64,000 bases of DNA. Source: Salvelinus alpinus (taxonomy: Eukaryota; Chordata; Actinopteri; Salmoniformes; Salmonidae). The stretch lies in contig NC_092094.1 in the NCBI RefSeq assembly GCF_045679555.1, forward strand, positions 37,154,430-37,218,429, read 5' to 3'. Made by a program: the position numbers and the translations under genes. Positions 34,569-64,000 of this stretch are shown here, piece by piece. Position 1 is the first letter of the stretch; every line of letters begins with the position of its first letter. The notes under the pieces are model-generated. The model was not told the origin of the DNA and did no database searches. It worked only from the letters and a program-made list of their open reading frames with translations.

Positions 34569-35542
34569 GGCTACAGCATTCTGCATAATTGTTGGAACTT
34601 CACTGTCATCACAGTCATAAGGCAAATTTCCTCCAACTCTGCTGCAATGTTTTAGCTATATAATTTTAGATTCAACATGTTGCTCCTGAAAGTGTGAATT
34701 TACTGGTGGAGAAATGCCATCACCCTCCACCAGAACCTTCTGGCCTAAACCTTTACTAAAGTAATGCATAGTGATGTACAGGCTTATTTGCATGGATCAA
34801 AGCCAAAGGCATGACAACCCTGTATGATCAAACATTGTAACAGAAAGTGTTTAGTTAGTAATAGTATACATGTCTCTGTCCTGGGATTTGCAGATAAGCA
34901 GTGATTTTATTTTAATTTTTTCCATTTTGAAATTTCCAACATGTCAACATTAAAATAGTAAAGAGTTGAAGAAGAGAACGTAAACGGGTATGAAGTTAGA
35001 GAATGCTGTGTTGATGTACGTAGTAATTGGCCAATGAGTTTCTGTTGGTTCTGTGTCTCCAGGCTGCACATAGAGTAGCAGGACTGTAGTGCTACAGCAT
35101 CTAGTGACACATAAGCCTCTTAGTGGCCAGCTGGGGATTAAACAGGAAGTCTTGGGTTCAGGGGGGTCCAGGTCCCTTGCTGTGCAACGGTCAGCTGTGC
35201 TGCTCTACCACGGTCACTGGACGATGGAACTAACCACAGGGTTAAACTTTACATTCTACAGTCCCACTGGTCCCGTACAGTTCAATCCCCCTTTCATGGA
35301 CATTTCTGTCGATATGTGAGGCCAGTAATTTCAGCTATAAGCCTAATTTAGAAGTGATGAAGACCTGTGGCGAGTGCTGTCAGTTGTTAAAGCAACTAAC
35401 AGGACCTGGAATTTAGTTGAGTCAGCTTATACAAATAAGACACTTATGTCTTTGGATTTGAGTGGATTTTGTTGTTGGGCCATGAAATGCTTACACAGTG
35501 ATCCCAACTTAACTCAGCAGTAACAGTGGGAAGATGCCCTAA
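34569..35542. other. No gene recognised
   Basis: No transposon ends or exons were identified. Open frames 34907-35110 (minus) and 35089-35319 (plus) have no recognised motif. Confidence 0.4.
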
Positions 35543-36493
35543 TATGGAGCGATTTCAGTGCCAACAGAAATTTATATTTCAATTCCATTTTGAATTTGTA
35601 TTAGGATATTGAATTTAAATGTAATATTTTTGATTTTCTAATGCAACATTTTAATAACTGAGTATTGTATTCATGATTTGAAACGGAATTGAATTGCATT
35701 CAGTTTGAAAATGTAATTTAAATTTAAGTGCATATTGAAATTCAATATTTTATATATTCAGTTTCAATATGGCGGATATTGCATTCATTGTCTATCACAG
35801 TTTCATATATTCAACTTCTCAGATGCCTTCAGATTTTGTTTTCAAATTCAGTTCTCTAAATTCAGATTCAAAACCAGAGACGACATCCTGGTACTTTGCC
35901 AGCCAGGAAAGATAGAAGCGAACAGATAGAATCAAACGCTCTCTGTGGTAAATGGAAGCTTCTAGCAGTTTCTGAACCTAATGTGGCATGTTGAATTTTG
36001 TTTCTTCCTATGAATTTGGCTCTACCGTTTTTGCCTATAAGCTACTATGACCCCATTCCTCAAAGCTAAGACTCTCTGGAACATGGATGTTCCTTCTGTT
36101 CCCCTCTGATTACAGGCAGCGCATGACACGTTAGAAGAGAGTGTCACAAACTGCAAATTGGCCCCCATAAGAATATAGTTGAATAACCCCGTCATAGCCC
36201 TTCTAAGGATAGCCTTTTCACTCCCTATTTAATCTTGCTCTTGTGACTGACTGGGTTCGATCCAGGTCTCCTGCAAGTCACAATACTGTGTTAGCCCACT
36301 TAGCTAAAGCCTACAATTGTGATTTGATTATAGGGATAAGTTCATGTAAAGGACAACATGCTACTTGCTTGAAGGAAAACTCAACTCAAAATATATTTTG
36401 TTATTTTTTATTAGTCCACTGTTGAAACAGTTCCAAAATGTTTTGCATGTCAGCAGTCAAGTTATCAAGATATGATTTTCAAAACGCAAAATG

Positions 36494-36540
36494 TCACTTG
36501 CCACATGCATTTTTCATCATCATGATGATGTGGCAAGTGA
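36494..36540. repeat. 13-bp inverted repeat, 21-nt loop
   Basis: tcacttgccacat (36494-36506) pairs perfectly with atgtggcaagtga (36528-36540). The loop is rich in 'catcat'. It sits at the truncated left edge of the Tc1 fragment at 36541. Confidence 0.9.
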
Positions 36541-37290
<750 letters not shown>

Positions 37291-37293
37291 ATA

Positions 37294-37440
37294 TAAACGT
37301 CGGAAGTTTACATACCCTAGCCAAATACATTTAAACTCAGTGTTTGACAATTCCTGACATTTAATCCTAGTAAAAATTCCCTGTTTTAGGTCAGTTAGGA
37401 TCACCACTTTTTTTTAAGAATGTTAAGTGTCAGAATAATA
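37294..37440 (-). mobile_element. Sleeping Beauty-type terminal repeat, facing the previous copy
   Basis: About 145 bp of the same Tc1 family's end ('acgtcggaagtttacatacc', 'tttaaactcagtgtttgaca') begins a few bases after the element end at 37290, in opposite orientation. It then breaks off against hAT transposase sequence at about 37440. Confidence 0.8.
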
Positions 37441-38140
37441 GTAGCAGCACAGCCAATGGGTGTAATGTGAGGGTAGGACTCCTCCACTTTAGACCAAGCA
37501 GCCTTCATGTTCGCAGCATTGTCTGTCACCATGGCAAATACCTTCTGTGGTCCAAGGTCATTGATGACTGCCTTCAGCTCATCTGCAATGTAGAGACTGG
37601 TGTGTCTGTTGTCCTTGTGTCTGTGCTCCTGTAGAATACTGGTTGAGGGGTGGAGATGTAGTTAATTATTCCTTGCCCACAAACATTCGACCACCATCAG
37701 AGATGATTGCAATAGTCTGCTTTCTCTGATTTGCTTGACCTTCACTTGAACTCTGTTGAACTCTGCATTCAGCAAATGAGTAGATAAAGCATGTTTGGTT
37801 GAAGGGGTGTATGCTGGGCAAAGAACATTCAGAAATCTCTTCCAATACACATTGCCTGTGAGCATCAAAGGTGAACCAGTTGCATACACAGCTCGAGCAA
37901 AACAGTCATCAGCATTTCTCGGACTACGTTCCTCCATTGAGTCAAAAAAAACTTTTGATTCCAGTAGGACAATGAGCTGTTGCTATCGATAAGGTTTCCG
38001 AGTCATCATTTTCACCTTGAAAAGAAGTAGAGGGACTTTTGTCAACTTTTGTTGCTTGTTGGCACAGTATTTGCAAATGTACACAGCTTTTCCTTCTACT
38101 TGAGCTGCAGTGTAATGTCTCCACACATCAGATAGTGCCT
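37441..38140 (-). pseudogene. hAT (ZBED-like) transposase, 5' half
   Basis: From the right, the minus strand encodes a BED zinc finger (SDVWRHYTAAQVEGKAVYIC then KYCANK, near 38060-38135). Further along come LSTHLLNAEFNRVQVKVKQ (near 37740), a core block near 37570-37620 (TSLYIADELKAVINDLGPQ), and TDNAANMKAAWSKVEESYPH (near 37470), which carries the catalytic aspartate seen in ZBED-type enzymes. Several frame changes occur between these blocks. The remaining catalytic and dimerisation regions are missing. Confidence 0.8.
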
Positions 38141-38795
38141 GTGGCATTTTCCTGTAAAGATTAGGAAAAATCTAGTATTTAAAAAAAAAAATACAAATCC
38201 ATGTACAGATAAATAGTTAAGCAGTTCCTTTGTAAGATAGATGTTTAAACATGTATGGAAACAGGTGAATTTACACTCCAGTTACCAGGCTCAAGCAAGC
38301 TAAAACCCATCTGATAGCAAAAACTAACTAGCCGAAATTGTTAACAAGTTAGAAATTATTTAAACACACTTTGCTGTAGGCTACTATTTACTAGTTAACA
38401 AAAAATAATTTGTTATAAAATATATATTCACCCCACCCGGTATTGTAATCAAATTTTACCAGAACTTCCTTGGCTCAGACAGTTTAGTAGTGTAGGCTCA
38501 ATAGCATCTCATTAGTGTGCAAGCTCTTGAGAATCAGCTGTGATTGAAGAATGCACTGCACATGTGATGGAAGAATGCACTGTGCATGCAGAGGGTTGCA
38601 ATTCCATTGAATTGGGGATAGTTTAACCAAAATATGCCACAAGACCTAGAATTGCCTTATGTGTATACCACAAAAAAGGTTCACTGTTATAAGCTAACTT
38701 TTTTTGATGAATTTAAGCAAAATTACCAAAATTTACTTCCATTGGAAAATTTCTGGAACTTTCTGGTAAAGTTTTTGACCCTTTGCAACCCTAAG
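37441..38795 (-). mobile_element. ZBED-type hAT transposon fragment
   Basis: Minus-strand hAT transposase (37441-38140) plus its upstream noncoding end to about 38795 ('gaccctttgcaaccct'). The downstream end is lost at the junction with a Tc1 terminal repeat at 37440. It is nested within the long inverted-repeat element at 35543-39161. Confidence 0.7.
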
Positions 38796-39161
38796 TGGAT
38801 TTTTCCTTTAACGCAGTCAAGGTCAAGACCTCTAAGTGGGGTCGCCGAATCGGTGCAAATGCTACAGCCAAATTCATAGGAAGAAAGGAAATTCAATATG
38901 CCACTCTTTCTATTCTACCTCTCCTAATACCCCTATACATATACACATTCAAATACAAAAACACAGGCATGGGAAGCACAAATAAAACGTCACATCACAC
39001 AGAAAAAGTTACATCCCTCCACAAATAAGTCCCCAATCATTACTTTAAATTCCCCGAATGGCACCATAACATCAAGATTAAATGTAATTCAATATCCTAA
39101 TACAAATTCAAAGTTATGGAATTCAAAATACAATTTCTGTTAGCACTGCAATCGCTCCATA

Positions 39162-39778
39162 ACCTCTGCACATTAAATGATTACAATTGCAAAGCGCAGT
39201 AACCCTTTGCCACTCAGTAACTTTTAAAAGGGTCAATAAATTAGAGCAGTATTTGTTGGCCCCACTCTCCTGCTCAGTCTGGGTGCAGGCATGGGGGAAA
39301 CAAGGGTCTGTTGGCAGATCGTTAATCAGTGACTTTAATGGCCTCATTAAGAGAGGAGATCAGTTGAGTGGCTGGATCCTAAATCTCAAAGCGAGAGATG
39401 CTGTATCTTCAACAAAATATTAAATATGTTTGTGTATTTAGTTACATACTGTAAATGCATAGGATGACTTGTGTTCAAGTCAAGGTTGGAGAAATGGAAT
39501 TTGCAACTCCTCAGCCAGCAGCCCTACAATAGCTGGTGTGTATATATAAATGGATGAACCCATCAATGATGTCTCACACCATTCATTTCTATGTGAAGAC
39601 TCAATGTCGATTTTTAGCAACTAAGATGACATGTCATGGGGGAGATTTTCAAGACCTAACATACACAGTTTGAGCTAGTCCAGGAAGTGACATTGCAGGC
39701 TAGCTCAGTGCTGCTCCCTCTCATTGAGGATCTTAAGTTGAAGCCCAAACGGGGTACTACAGGCTGCTGGTAGCAACT
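39162..39778. other. No gene recognised
   Basis: No supported feature. Open frames here have no domain. Confidence 0.4.
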
Positions 39779-39779
39779 A

Positions 39780-41192
39780 CAGTGCATTCAGAAAGTATTC
39801 AGAACCCTTAACTTTTTCCACATTTTGTTATCACATTTACTTAACTACTCAGACCCTTTACTCAGTACTTTGTTGAAGCACCTTTGGCAGCGATTACATC
39901 CTTGAGTCTTCTTGGGTATGATGCTTCATACTTGGCACACCTGTATTTGGGGAGTTTCTCCCATTCTCTCTGCAGATCCTCTCAAGCTCTGTCAGGTTGC
40001 ACAGCTATTTTCAAATCTCTCCAGAGACGTTCAAGTCCGGGCTCTGGCTGGGCCACTCAAGGACATTCAGAGACTTGTCCTGAAGCCACTCCTACGTTGT
40101 CTTGGCTGTGTGCGTAGGGTCGTTGTACTGTTGGAATGTGAACCTTCGCATCAGACTGAGAACCTGCTCCAGAGCGCAGAGGACTTCATCAAGGATCTCT
40201 CTGTACTTTCCGCCATTCATCTTTCACTCGATCCTGACTAGTCTCCCAGACCCTGCTGCTGAAAACATCCCCACAGCATGATGCTGCCACCACCATGCTT
40301 CACCGTAGGGATGGTGCCAGGTTTCCTGCAGATGTGAAGCTTGGCATTTAGGCCAAAGAGTTCAATCTTTGTTTCATCAGACCATAGAATCTTGATTTCC
40401 CTTTTGTCAAACTCCAAGCGGGCTGTCATGTGCCTTTTACTGAGGGGCTTCCATCTGGCCACTCTACCATAAAGGTCTGATTGGTGGAGTGCTGCAGAGA
40501 TGGTTCTCTTTCTGGAAGGTTCTCCCATCTCCACAGAGGAACTCTGGAGCTCTTTCAGATGGACCATCATGTTCTTGGTCACCTCCCTGACCAAGGCCCT
40601 TCTCCCCCGATTGCACAGGCGGCCAGCTCTAGGAAGAGTCTTGGTTCCAAACTTCTTCAATTTAAGAATGATGGAGGCCACTGTGTTCTTGGGTACCTTC
40701 AATGCTGCAGATATTTTTTTGGTACCCTTCCCCAGATCTGTGCCTCGACACAATCCTGTCTCCGCGCTCTACGAACAATTCCTTCCTCATGGCTTGGTTT
40801 TTGCTCTGACATGCATTGTCAACTGTGAGACCTTATATATATATATATATATACAGGTGTGTACCTTTCCAGATTATGGCCAATCAATTGATTTTACCAC
40901 AGGTGAACTCCCAAGTTGTAGAAACATTTCAAGGATGATTAATGGAAACGGGATGAACCGGAGCTCAATTTCGAGTCGCATAGCAAAGGCTCTGAATACT
41001 ATAAATAAGGTATTTCAGTTTTTTATTTTGAATACATTTGCAAACATTCCTTAACCTGTTTTTGCTTTGTCATTATAGGGTATTGTGTGTAGATGAGGAC
41101 TTGATTTATTTAATCTATTTTTAGAATATGGCTGTAACGTAACAAAATGTGGAAAAATGGAAGGGGTCTGAATTCATTTTCCGAATGCACTG
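39780..41192 (-). mobile_element. Tc1 transposon, third family, second copy
   Basis: About 1.41 kb with ends 'cagtgcattcagaaagtatt' and '...ttttccgaatgcactg', preceded by TA at 39778-39779. The right-hand TA is not clean ('aata'). The minus-strand transposase is decayed. A (TA)n run lies near 40838-40854, in the transposase upstream region. It is closely related to the elements at 19250 and 51905. Confidence 0.85.
39862..40812 (-). pseudogene. Tc1 transposase, frameshifted
   Basis: Starting near ATG 40812, the minus strand encodes a helix-turn-helix region (KGTKKISAALKVPKNTVASI), then TKTLPRAGRLCNRGRRALVREVTKNMMV and LYGRVARWKPLSKRHMTAR. The first DDE aspartate follows in [15 protein letters not shown] and then [13 protein letters not shown], all in the frame 40238-40753. 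The C-terminal third (39862-40240) continues in other frames and carries stops, so the enzyme is inactive. Confidence 0.85.
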
Positions 41193-42964
41193 AATATAAA
41201 ATATCCTTAACTTCTGTGTGCGATTAAAAAAGAAAATATATATATATATATAAATTGGTTCAAGAGCATACATCTGGTGTAATATAAGCAACTGTTGGTA
41301 CCATGATTGTCTTAGAAAAAACAAATATTTACACAAAGATTGTACACGAAGATTGCCGTTTTCCCATTTACTATAATGGGGACCCTTCTTTGTGAAAACA
41401 ACAGCCTGCAGTACCCCGGTCGGCCTTGAACTTCATGGCTTCAATGAGAGGGGGAAGTCATTCTCCACTGAGCCCTACAAACTTGCTAGCTTACTGCTGA
41501 AGAAAAGCTGGGTTGGGCCTGGTCAGGGTATTGCACTTTCAGTGTTTACCTCAGTTGACTCTGGGTAAGTAGAAAAAGCACTTCATTGCCAAAATCTCGC
41601 GCTGTCCCTTTAAGATCAGAGTGACAAGTGGTGCAAATGAGAGCCACGAGTACACAGCCACTGCTTGCTCCTCATCTCTCTACAGTGCAGTGGCGCGCAT
41701 CGTTTCTATTTCAGATGGTGTCAACATAATTACATTTTCATGCATTTAGGAGTAGAATATGTGGAATAGATCTGTGTCCTCACACTAGAATGTCCTCTGG
41801 GCTGTGCAGGGCAACTCCACATATGAAGTCTTATGCATGTAGATTTTGCTGTGTCTATCAAATTCCTTGCCACCTACTCAAACAGCACATTTTTAGTAGG
41901 TAAACCTCATTTTGGACTTAAGAATCAGAGGGGGAGTGGAAAACAAACAAGCCTGCTGTATTTGAGACAAATAAAGGGCTAGTGGAACGTTAAGAATGGA
42001 AAGAATGTATTCTCTGCACTTTGGGGTGGTTTTGGGGAATAGAGTGCTTGGTGTTGAGTGAGTCTATGGGGAAGTGGGGGCGGGTCTACCTTGGGTTTTG
42101 CCGTAATTATTAATTGTAGACCAAATAAATCCAGACGGTTAGGTAAATCCCCTCAGACATGCTCCTAGATCCAGGTGTCAGGCCTGTGTGTGATTACCTT
42201 GTGTCAGTGTGTAGCCAGGCACCTTATCTCTGAGTGTGACACAGATTACTTCCATTGTCCTGGGATATTTATGTCCTGTGTGGGATCGCTATCTCTTCCT
42301 GCTTTGTGATAGGCAATGATACAGGAGCAGGCGGGGTTACTCCAATCATCTGCCATTATGGCTGTCACAAAAGTGTATGCATCTTTAATGTTAAACCTAA
42401 ACCTAACGTTTGAAGTGTCAGAGAGCGTTTCAGGCCTTCCTCTGGTCAAGACAGAACCCCAAGCTGATCTAGGCCTGCGCAAAGAAGGCTTTGTATGAGA
42501 TGAGAGCAGTAAAGGAAATTGACATTCCGTACTTAGTGGTGAAACTTGAGAAGGTGGTACAAGAGAAACTGTGATAAGAAGGAATGCGCTCTTTACTGTG
42601 CATGTGCACGACTACTGTATGTGTTCTCTTTCGTTCTCTCTCTTCTCTGTGCGAGGCACAGGTGCAGTGACTGTGTAGCTCTGAGTAGTTTTCCCAGTCT
42701 GGTGGGGACAGCTGCCTCCCGGGAGATAAGAGCTCAACTGAGAACAACTAAATCCCCAGCCCACCTCTCACTCTGGGCGGCCGCTCCTTTCCCGATCACC
42801 CTGCTTATCCTCCATCCCATTATCACACTATCAGCACTCTGAGGTCAAGGGGCACTGAGCCCCTTTTCACACCTCCCTTTCACACCAAGTAGGCTACTCT
42901 ATACTAGTCTCCCATGGAATGCTGCAGGTACAATGTACAGCAGGCATCATCAACTAGATTTCGC
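41193..42964. other. No gene recognised
   Basis: Includes a (TA)n run at about 41239-41251. No coding exon, RNA gene or transposon end is recognised. Overlapping frames at 42469-42842 lie on both strands and show no domain. Confidence 0.4.
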
Positions 42965-43195
42965 CGCGGGCCTATTTCTTCTTGAGTTTATCTTTTTTCC
43001 ACTAATTGGTCTTTTGACCAATCAGATAAGATCTTTATACATCAGATCTTTTCACATTGGCTCTTTTTCAGTGCTGGTCAAAAGAAGAATCAGTGAAAAA
43101 AAGATTGGGGGCTGCGACAGTCTGCGTTTAGACTAGCAGCCCAATTCTGATATTTTTCACATCGGCTCTGAAAAAGACGTGGATAACAAACCACA
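42965..43195. repeat. Palindromic short interspersed repeat
   Basis: The block contains self-complementary stretches ('aattggtcttttgaccaat' is itself a near-palindrome; 'gatctttatacatcagatc'). 'gcagcccaattctgatattt' at the right mirrors an imperfect inverse ('aaagattgggggctgc') near 43102. It looks like a fold-back MITE of the kind dispersed in salmonid DNA. A Tc1 copy begins immediately after it. Confidence 0.6.
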
Positions 43196-43199
43196 TTGA

Positions 43200-44153
43200 T
43201 TTTAAATCACCTTGACAGTGCTCAGACTGTCCGCAATAGGCTGAGAGAGGCTGGACTGAGGGCTTGTAGACCTGTTGTAAGGCAGGTCCTCACCAGACAT
43301 CAACGGCAACAACGTCGCCTACGGGCACAAACCCTCCGTCGCTGGACCAGACAGGACTGGCAAAAAGGGCTCTTCACTGACGAGTCGCGGTTTTCGCTCA
43401 CCAGGGGTGATGGTCGGATTCGCGTTTATCGACGAAGGAATGAGCGTTACACCGAGGCCTGTACTCTGGAGCAGGATCGATTTAGAGGTGGGGGGTCCGT
43501 CATGGTTGGGGCAGTGTCTCACAGCATCATCGGACTGAGCCTGTTGTCAACTTGTTGTCATTGCAGGCAATCTCAACGCTGTGCGTTACAGGGAAGAAAT
43601 CGTCCTCCCTCATATGGTACCCTTCCTGCAGGCTCATTCTGACATGACCCTCCAGCATGACAATGCCACCAGCCATACTGCTCCTTCTGTGCGTGATTTC
43701 CTGCAAGACAGGAATGCCAGTGTTCTGTCATGGCCAGAGAAGAGCCCGGATCTCAATCCCATTGAGCACGTCTGGGACCTGTTGGATCGGAGGGTGAGGG
43801 CTAGGGCCATTCCCCCCAGAAATGTCCGGGAACTTGCAGGTGCCTTGGTGGAAGAGTGTGGTAACATCCCACAGCAAGAACTGGCAAATCTGGTGCAGTC
43901 CATGAGGAGGAGATGCACTGCAGTACTTAATGCAGCTGGTGGCCACACCAGATACCGACTGTTACTTTGGATTTTGACCCCCCCCCCCTTTATTCAGCGA
44001 CACATTATTCCATTTATGTTAGTCACATGTCTGTGGAACTTGTTCAGTTTATGTCTCTTGTTGACTCTTATGTTCATACAAATATTTACACATGTTAAGT
44101 TTGCTGAAAATAAACGTGGTTGACAGTGAGAGGACGTTTCTTTTTTTGCTGAG
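43200..44153 (+). mobile_element. Tc1 transposon, 5'-truncated
   Basis: A plus-strand Tc1 of a fourth type. It starts inside the transposase helix-turn-helix region and ends with its right terminal repeat ('gacagtgagaggacgtttct', 'ttttttgctgagttt'). The left terminal repeat and the 5' part of the gene are missing, so it cannot move. Confidence 0.8.
43206..44123 (+). pseudogene. Tc1 transposase, 5'-truncated and frameshifted
   Basis: The first frame (to 43642) encodes QTVRNRLREAGLRACRPVVR, then LFTDESRFSLTRGDGRIRVY (first DDE aspartate) and FRGGGSVMVGAVS. A frameshift near 43550 moves to the second frame (43581-44123), with MTLQHDNATSHTA (second aspartate) and [20 protein letters not shown] (glutamate). 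It ends in MRRRCTAVLNAAGGHTRY. The frame runs on past the usual stop after HTRY to 44123. The N-terminal DNA-binding part is missing. Confidence 0.85.
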
Positions 44154-44519
44154 TTTCCATTTGACTGGTTCTGACAGACTACTAATTTCCAAAGAAACTG
44201 CCCAGCCAATCACTGTCCTAGTTCAATGTCAGCTAGTTCTCCTGTATGCCCGAGTGTGCAAAATGTAATTCTGCTGATGGTTGGTAATGTCTGGACCTGT
44301 TAGAATCCCTCAGTGACTGTTGTGGCATGGTGGGTAAACACATATATATTGTCTTGTTTACTTGGTTCTTTGTGTGGTTGTGGGTGTGTTTAATGAAAAC
44401 TGGGTTTGTGTGCATAATATTCACTGATTGCACACAATTATTTGTGCACATTTTTCTATTTTGATATTAACACTGTCTCACTGTGTGGGTGATGGAGTGA
44501 TGCATTTGGATCTGGGGGA

Positions 44520-44786
44520 TAGGGATGCACAATTAATAGAATTCTGATCGAAATCGCAATATTGACATGTGCAATATCCATATCACAAGAGATCCATATC
44601 GCATGGAATATTTTGAACAGCCACTCCGCGTATGTAATTTTCTTTTTTTTTAAATAGTTGCTCAGTTTTTATCTCCTGTTGCGGCTGCTTCCCACACTAA
44701 GTTTGCATGCTGTTCTGTTAGGTCAAATGCAGTCAACAGATTGTTCCAAACAAGAATGATGCTGCCTTCCACCTCATATATATACA

Positions 44787-44819
<33 letters not shown>

Positions 44820-44939
44820 CTCATTATATTTCTATGCTTCCAACAGTTCAAGTGTTTTGATATACATCTTGAGTTAAATCGCAAATGTATTTGGTAAAAA
44901 TATCGCAATTCAATTTTTTGCTGATATCGTGCAGCCCTA
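44520..44939. mobile_element. hAT-like non-autonomous element
   Basis: Ends 'tagggatgcacaattaata' and '...gatatcgtgcagcccta' form a short imperfect inverted repeat like that of hAT elements. The interior has 'atcgcaatat' motifs and a (TA)n microsatellite (about 44776-44818). Flanking 8-mers do not match well, so the call rests on the termini. Confidence 0.55.
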
Positions 44940-46361
44940 ATGGCTGTCATTTAAAGTTTCATCTGAGTGAATGCTGAATGTGCAGCAAGAGAAGCTTGGG
45001 CTGAAATAATAGCTAAATATGTCGTTTAATGCTTCCCTCTCTCTGGAAATGTGTAGAGCATACAGAGCACTGTGTGTCTCATGTTGAAGACATTAAAACC
45101 AGGTCTTTGCCTCCAGGAGAAGGGCAGTGGCCTGGGTTATGGGGGGAAAAGCCCAAATGAGAAATGGTATTTCATAAACCAGTCTGTTTTGTATTTGCAG
45201 ATACCCATCTATTCTCACTCCACTTTCGTCAAAGACAGTGCTCTGCTGATTTATAGTCATTGTAGTTTTCGGCATGTTGCAACAGTTGACTAATAACTGT
45301 TATTCTGATGGCATACTGCTGACAGTGACTGATGTGCCTTTTAGGTTATTGTTACCATTACTTTCATTCCTCAACGTAAAGTGCAGCCATATACCTAATC
45401 AGGTTAAGAACCTGAACTAGAGCTGTGTTTCCTTGAGTGTGATCATAAGCTTGCAGTCAGGTTCTCAAGTCCCTTTTGCCTGTCCCGTCATTCACTAAAC
45501 AGTTTTCTAGGTGTGCTGTTGAGAATAAGACTTGGTCATCACACAAGTTACTGATCACACAAGGTTTAAGGAGTCTGTCATCTCTGGAATTTTTGTTGGA
45601 TGATTGAGCCGACAACATGCAGTTCCACTTGATGGTTTTGTCTTGCAGAGTTCTAGTATGCAATCTTGTAAGATGAAGACTAGCTGTGTTTCTGAAGGAG
45701 ATGTGAGCTTTAATTTCCCATTTGGTGCATCATGCTCTGGGGTGTCTGGGTATTTATTGTAAACCCTTTACAACATCGATAGACAGTCTGGCAGGCCAAG
45801 ACAAGTAGGGATTTGTCAAGGCTAAATGACTCAAGGCTGATAAGGATCACCTCATTGTGTTCTGTTATCACAGCCTTGAGTTGCGCTTATGAGTCAAGGA
45901 AAAATACTAAGGGCTGAGTTAAGTTTCAAGATGAACACTTTTCTTGGGGTGCCTTTTAGTTGTCAATCTTTTACACAAAGCTATTTGGGGTACTATTTAT
46001 GGTATATAATTGCAGTAGAGAACACAAATGTATAATTACATGTAATTTATGATTTGGAAACAACGTGCTGGTCTTGCTTGAAGAGGGAGAGGCAGGAAGA
46101 GTGTGATGTCAGCCAGGGAAGAGTAGAGGAAGCCGGAGGAGGAGAGGGCTGCTGGGAGGGGGACCGCCTTCCCATTTCCTGGCAGCGCCTCTGCTCTGCG
46201 CTCCCTTTCTTCTGAGTTTGAGAGAGGGGCCAGAGATTTAACTTCAGATGAGTAGATGTTGTTGGATCGCTGTCCGTGGATCTCTTTACTTGATTAGACC
46301 CAAGGAAACCTCTCCTGGTCTGGGTGGTCAACACTGAGAGGAAGCCACAACACTAGCAAAG
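44940..46361 (+). promoter_or_regulatory. Upstream region of ripor1 first exon (inferred)
   Basis: The 1.4 kb before the inferred start codon contains no recognised repeat except at its left edge. A TATA-like 'ggtatataattg' sits near 46001. It is followed from about 46080 by a more GC-rich stretch ('ggaggaggagagggctgctg') that could be the transcribed 5' leader. Leader and promoter extents cannot be fixed from sequence alone. The start codon context is gcaaagATGt. Confidence 0.35.

Positions 46362-64000
<17,639 letters not shown>

Noticed and set aside
42469..42842. Overlapping 90-98 codon frames on both strands
   Set aside because: No domain, splice-site support or conserved-looking composition; both strands are open by chance.

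Overview
The window looks like vertebrate nuclear DNA from a salmonid fish (trout, salmon or char group). The basis is recognition of repeat families: Sleeping Beauty-type and other Tc1 transposons, L2- and Rex1-type LINEs, tRNA-derived SINEs sharing one 3' tail, ZBED-type hAT remnants, and long CA, TA and GTAT microsatellites. No prokaryotic gene, CRISPR array, rRNA gene or functional tRNA gene was seen.

One cellular gene is supported: the 5' part of ripor1 (fam65a), plus strand, running off the right edge. Eight coding exons can be placed (46362-46380, 51739-51862, 54403-54552, 54749-54827, 54934-54957, 55145-55198, 63610-63759, 63974-64000+). They join in one open frame of 209 residues with GT-AG introns, and the translation matches the N-terminal Rho-binding half of RIPOR proteins. 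RIPOR1 fits better than RIPOR2 or RIPOR3. The first exon (residues 1-6) is inferred from frame and splice sites; the rest is strong. A 24-nt microexon and a (CA)48 tract 12 nt inside intron 3 are notable.

About 1-46 kb has no supported cellular gene. It is a repeat landscape with nested insertions. A Sleeping Beauty-type Tc1 lies at 4.1-5.7 kb. A second Tc1 at 8.3-12.8 kb is split by a nearly complete L2 LINE. Rex1-like LINE pieces lie at 6.7-7.4 and 16.8-17.7 kb, the latter with an inverted 5' part. A third Tc1 at 19.25-25.1 kb is split by a 4.4-kb hAT with an exact 8-bp target duplication, which itself carries a LINE and a SINE. A 3.2-kb element at 28.0-31.2 kb holds a Tc1 whose 345-codon transposase frame has one stop. 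A SINE at 32.5-33.3 kb is split by a LINE fragment. A Harbinger-like MITE with TTA duplications lies at 34.15 kb. A 3.6-kb composite at 35.5-39.2 kb has long inverted ends. More Tc1 copies lie at 39.8 and 43.2 kb.

Transposons also fill ripor1 introns 1, 2 and 6, including a Tc1 starting about 42 nt after the exon 2 donor and two more at 57.5-59.9 kb. All transposase and reverse transcriptase frames are damaged; none is called as an active gene. Family names come from recognised sequence and protein motifs, not a database search, and element edges without a stated target duplication are approximate.
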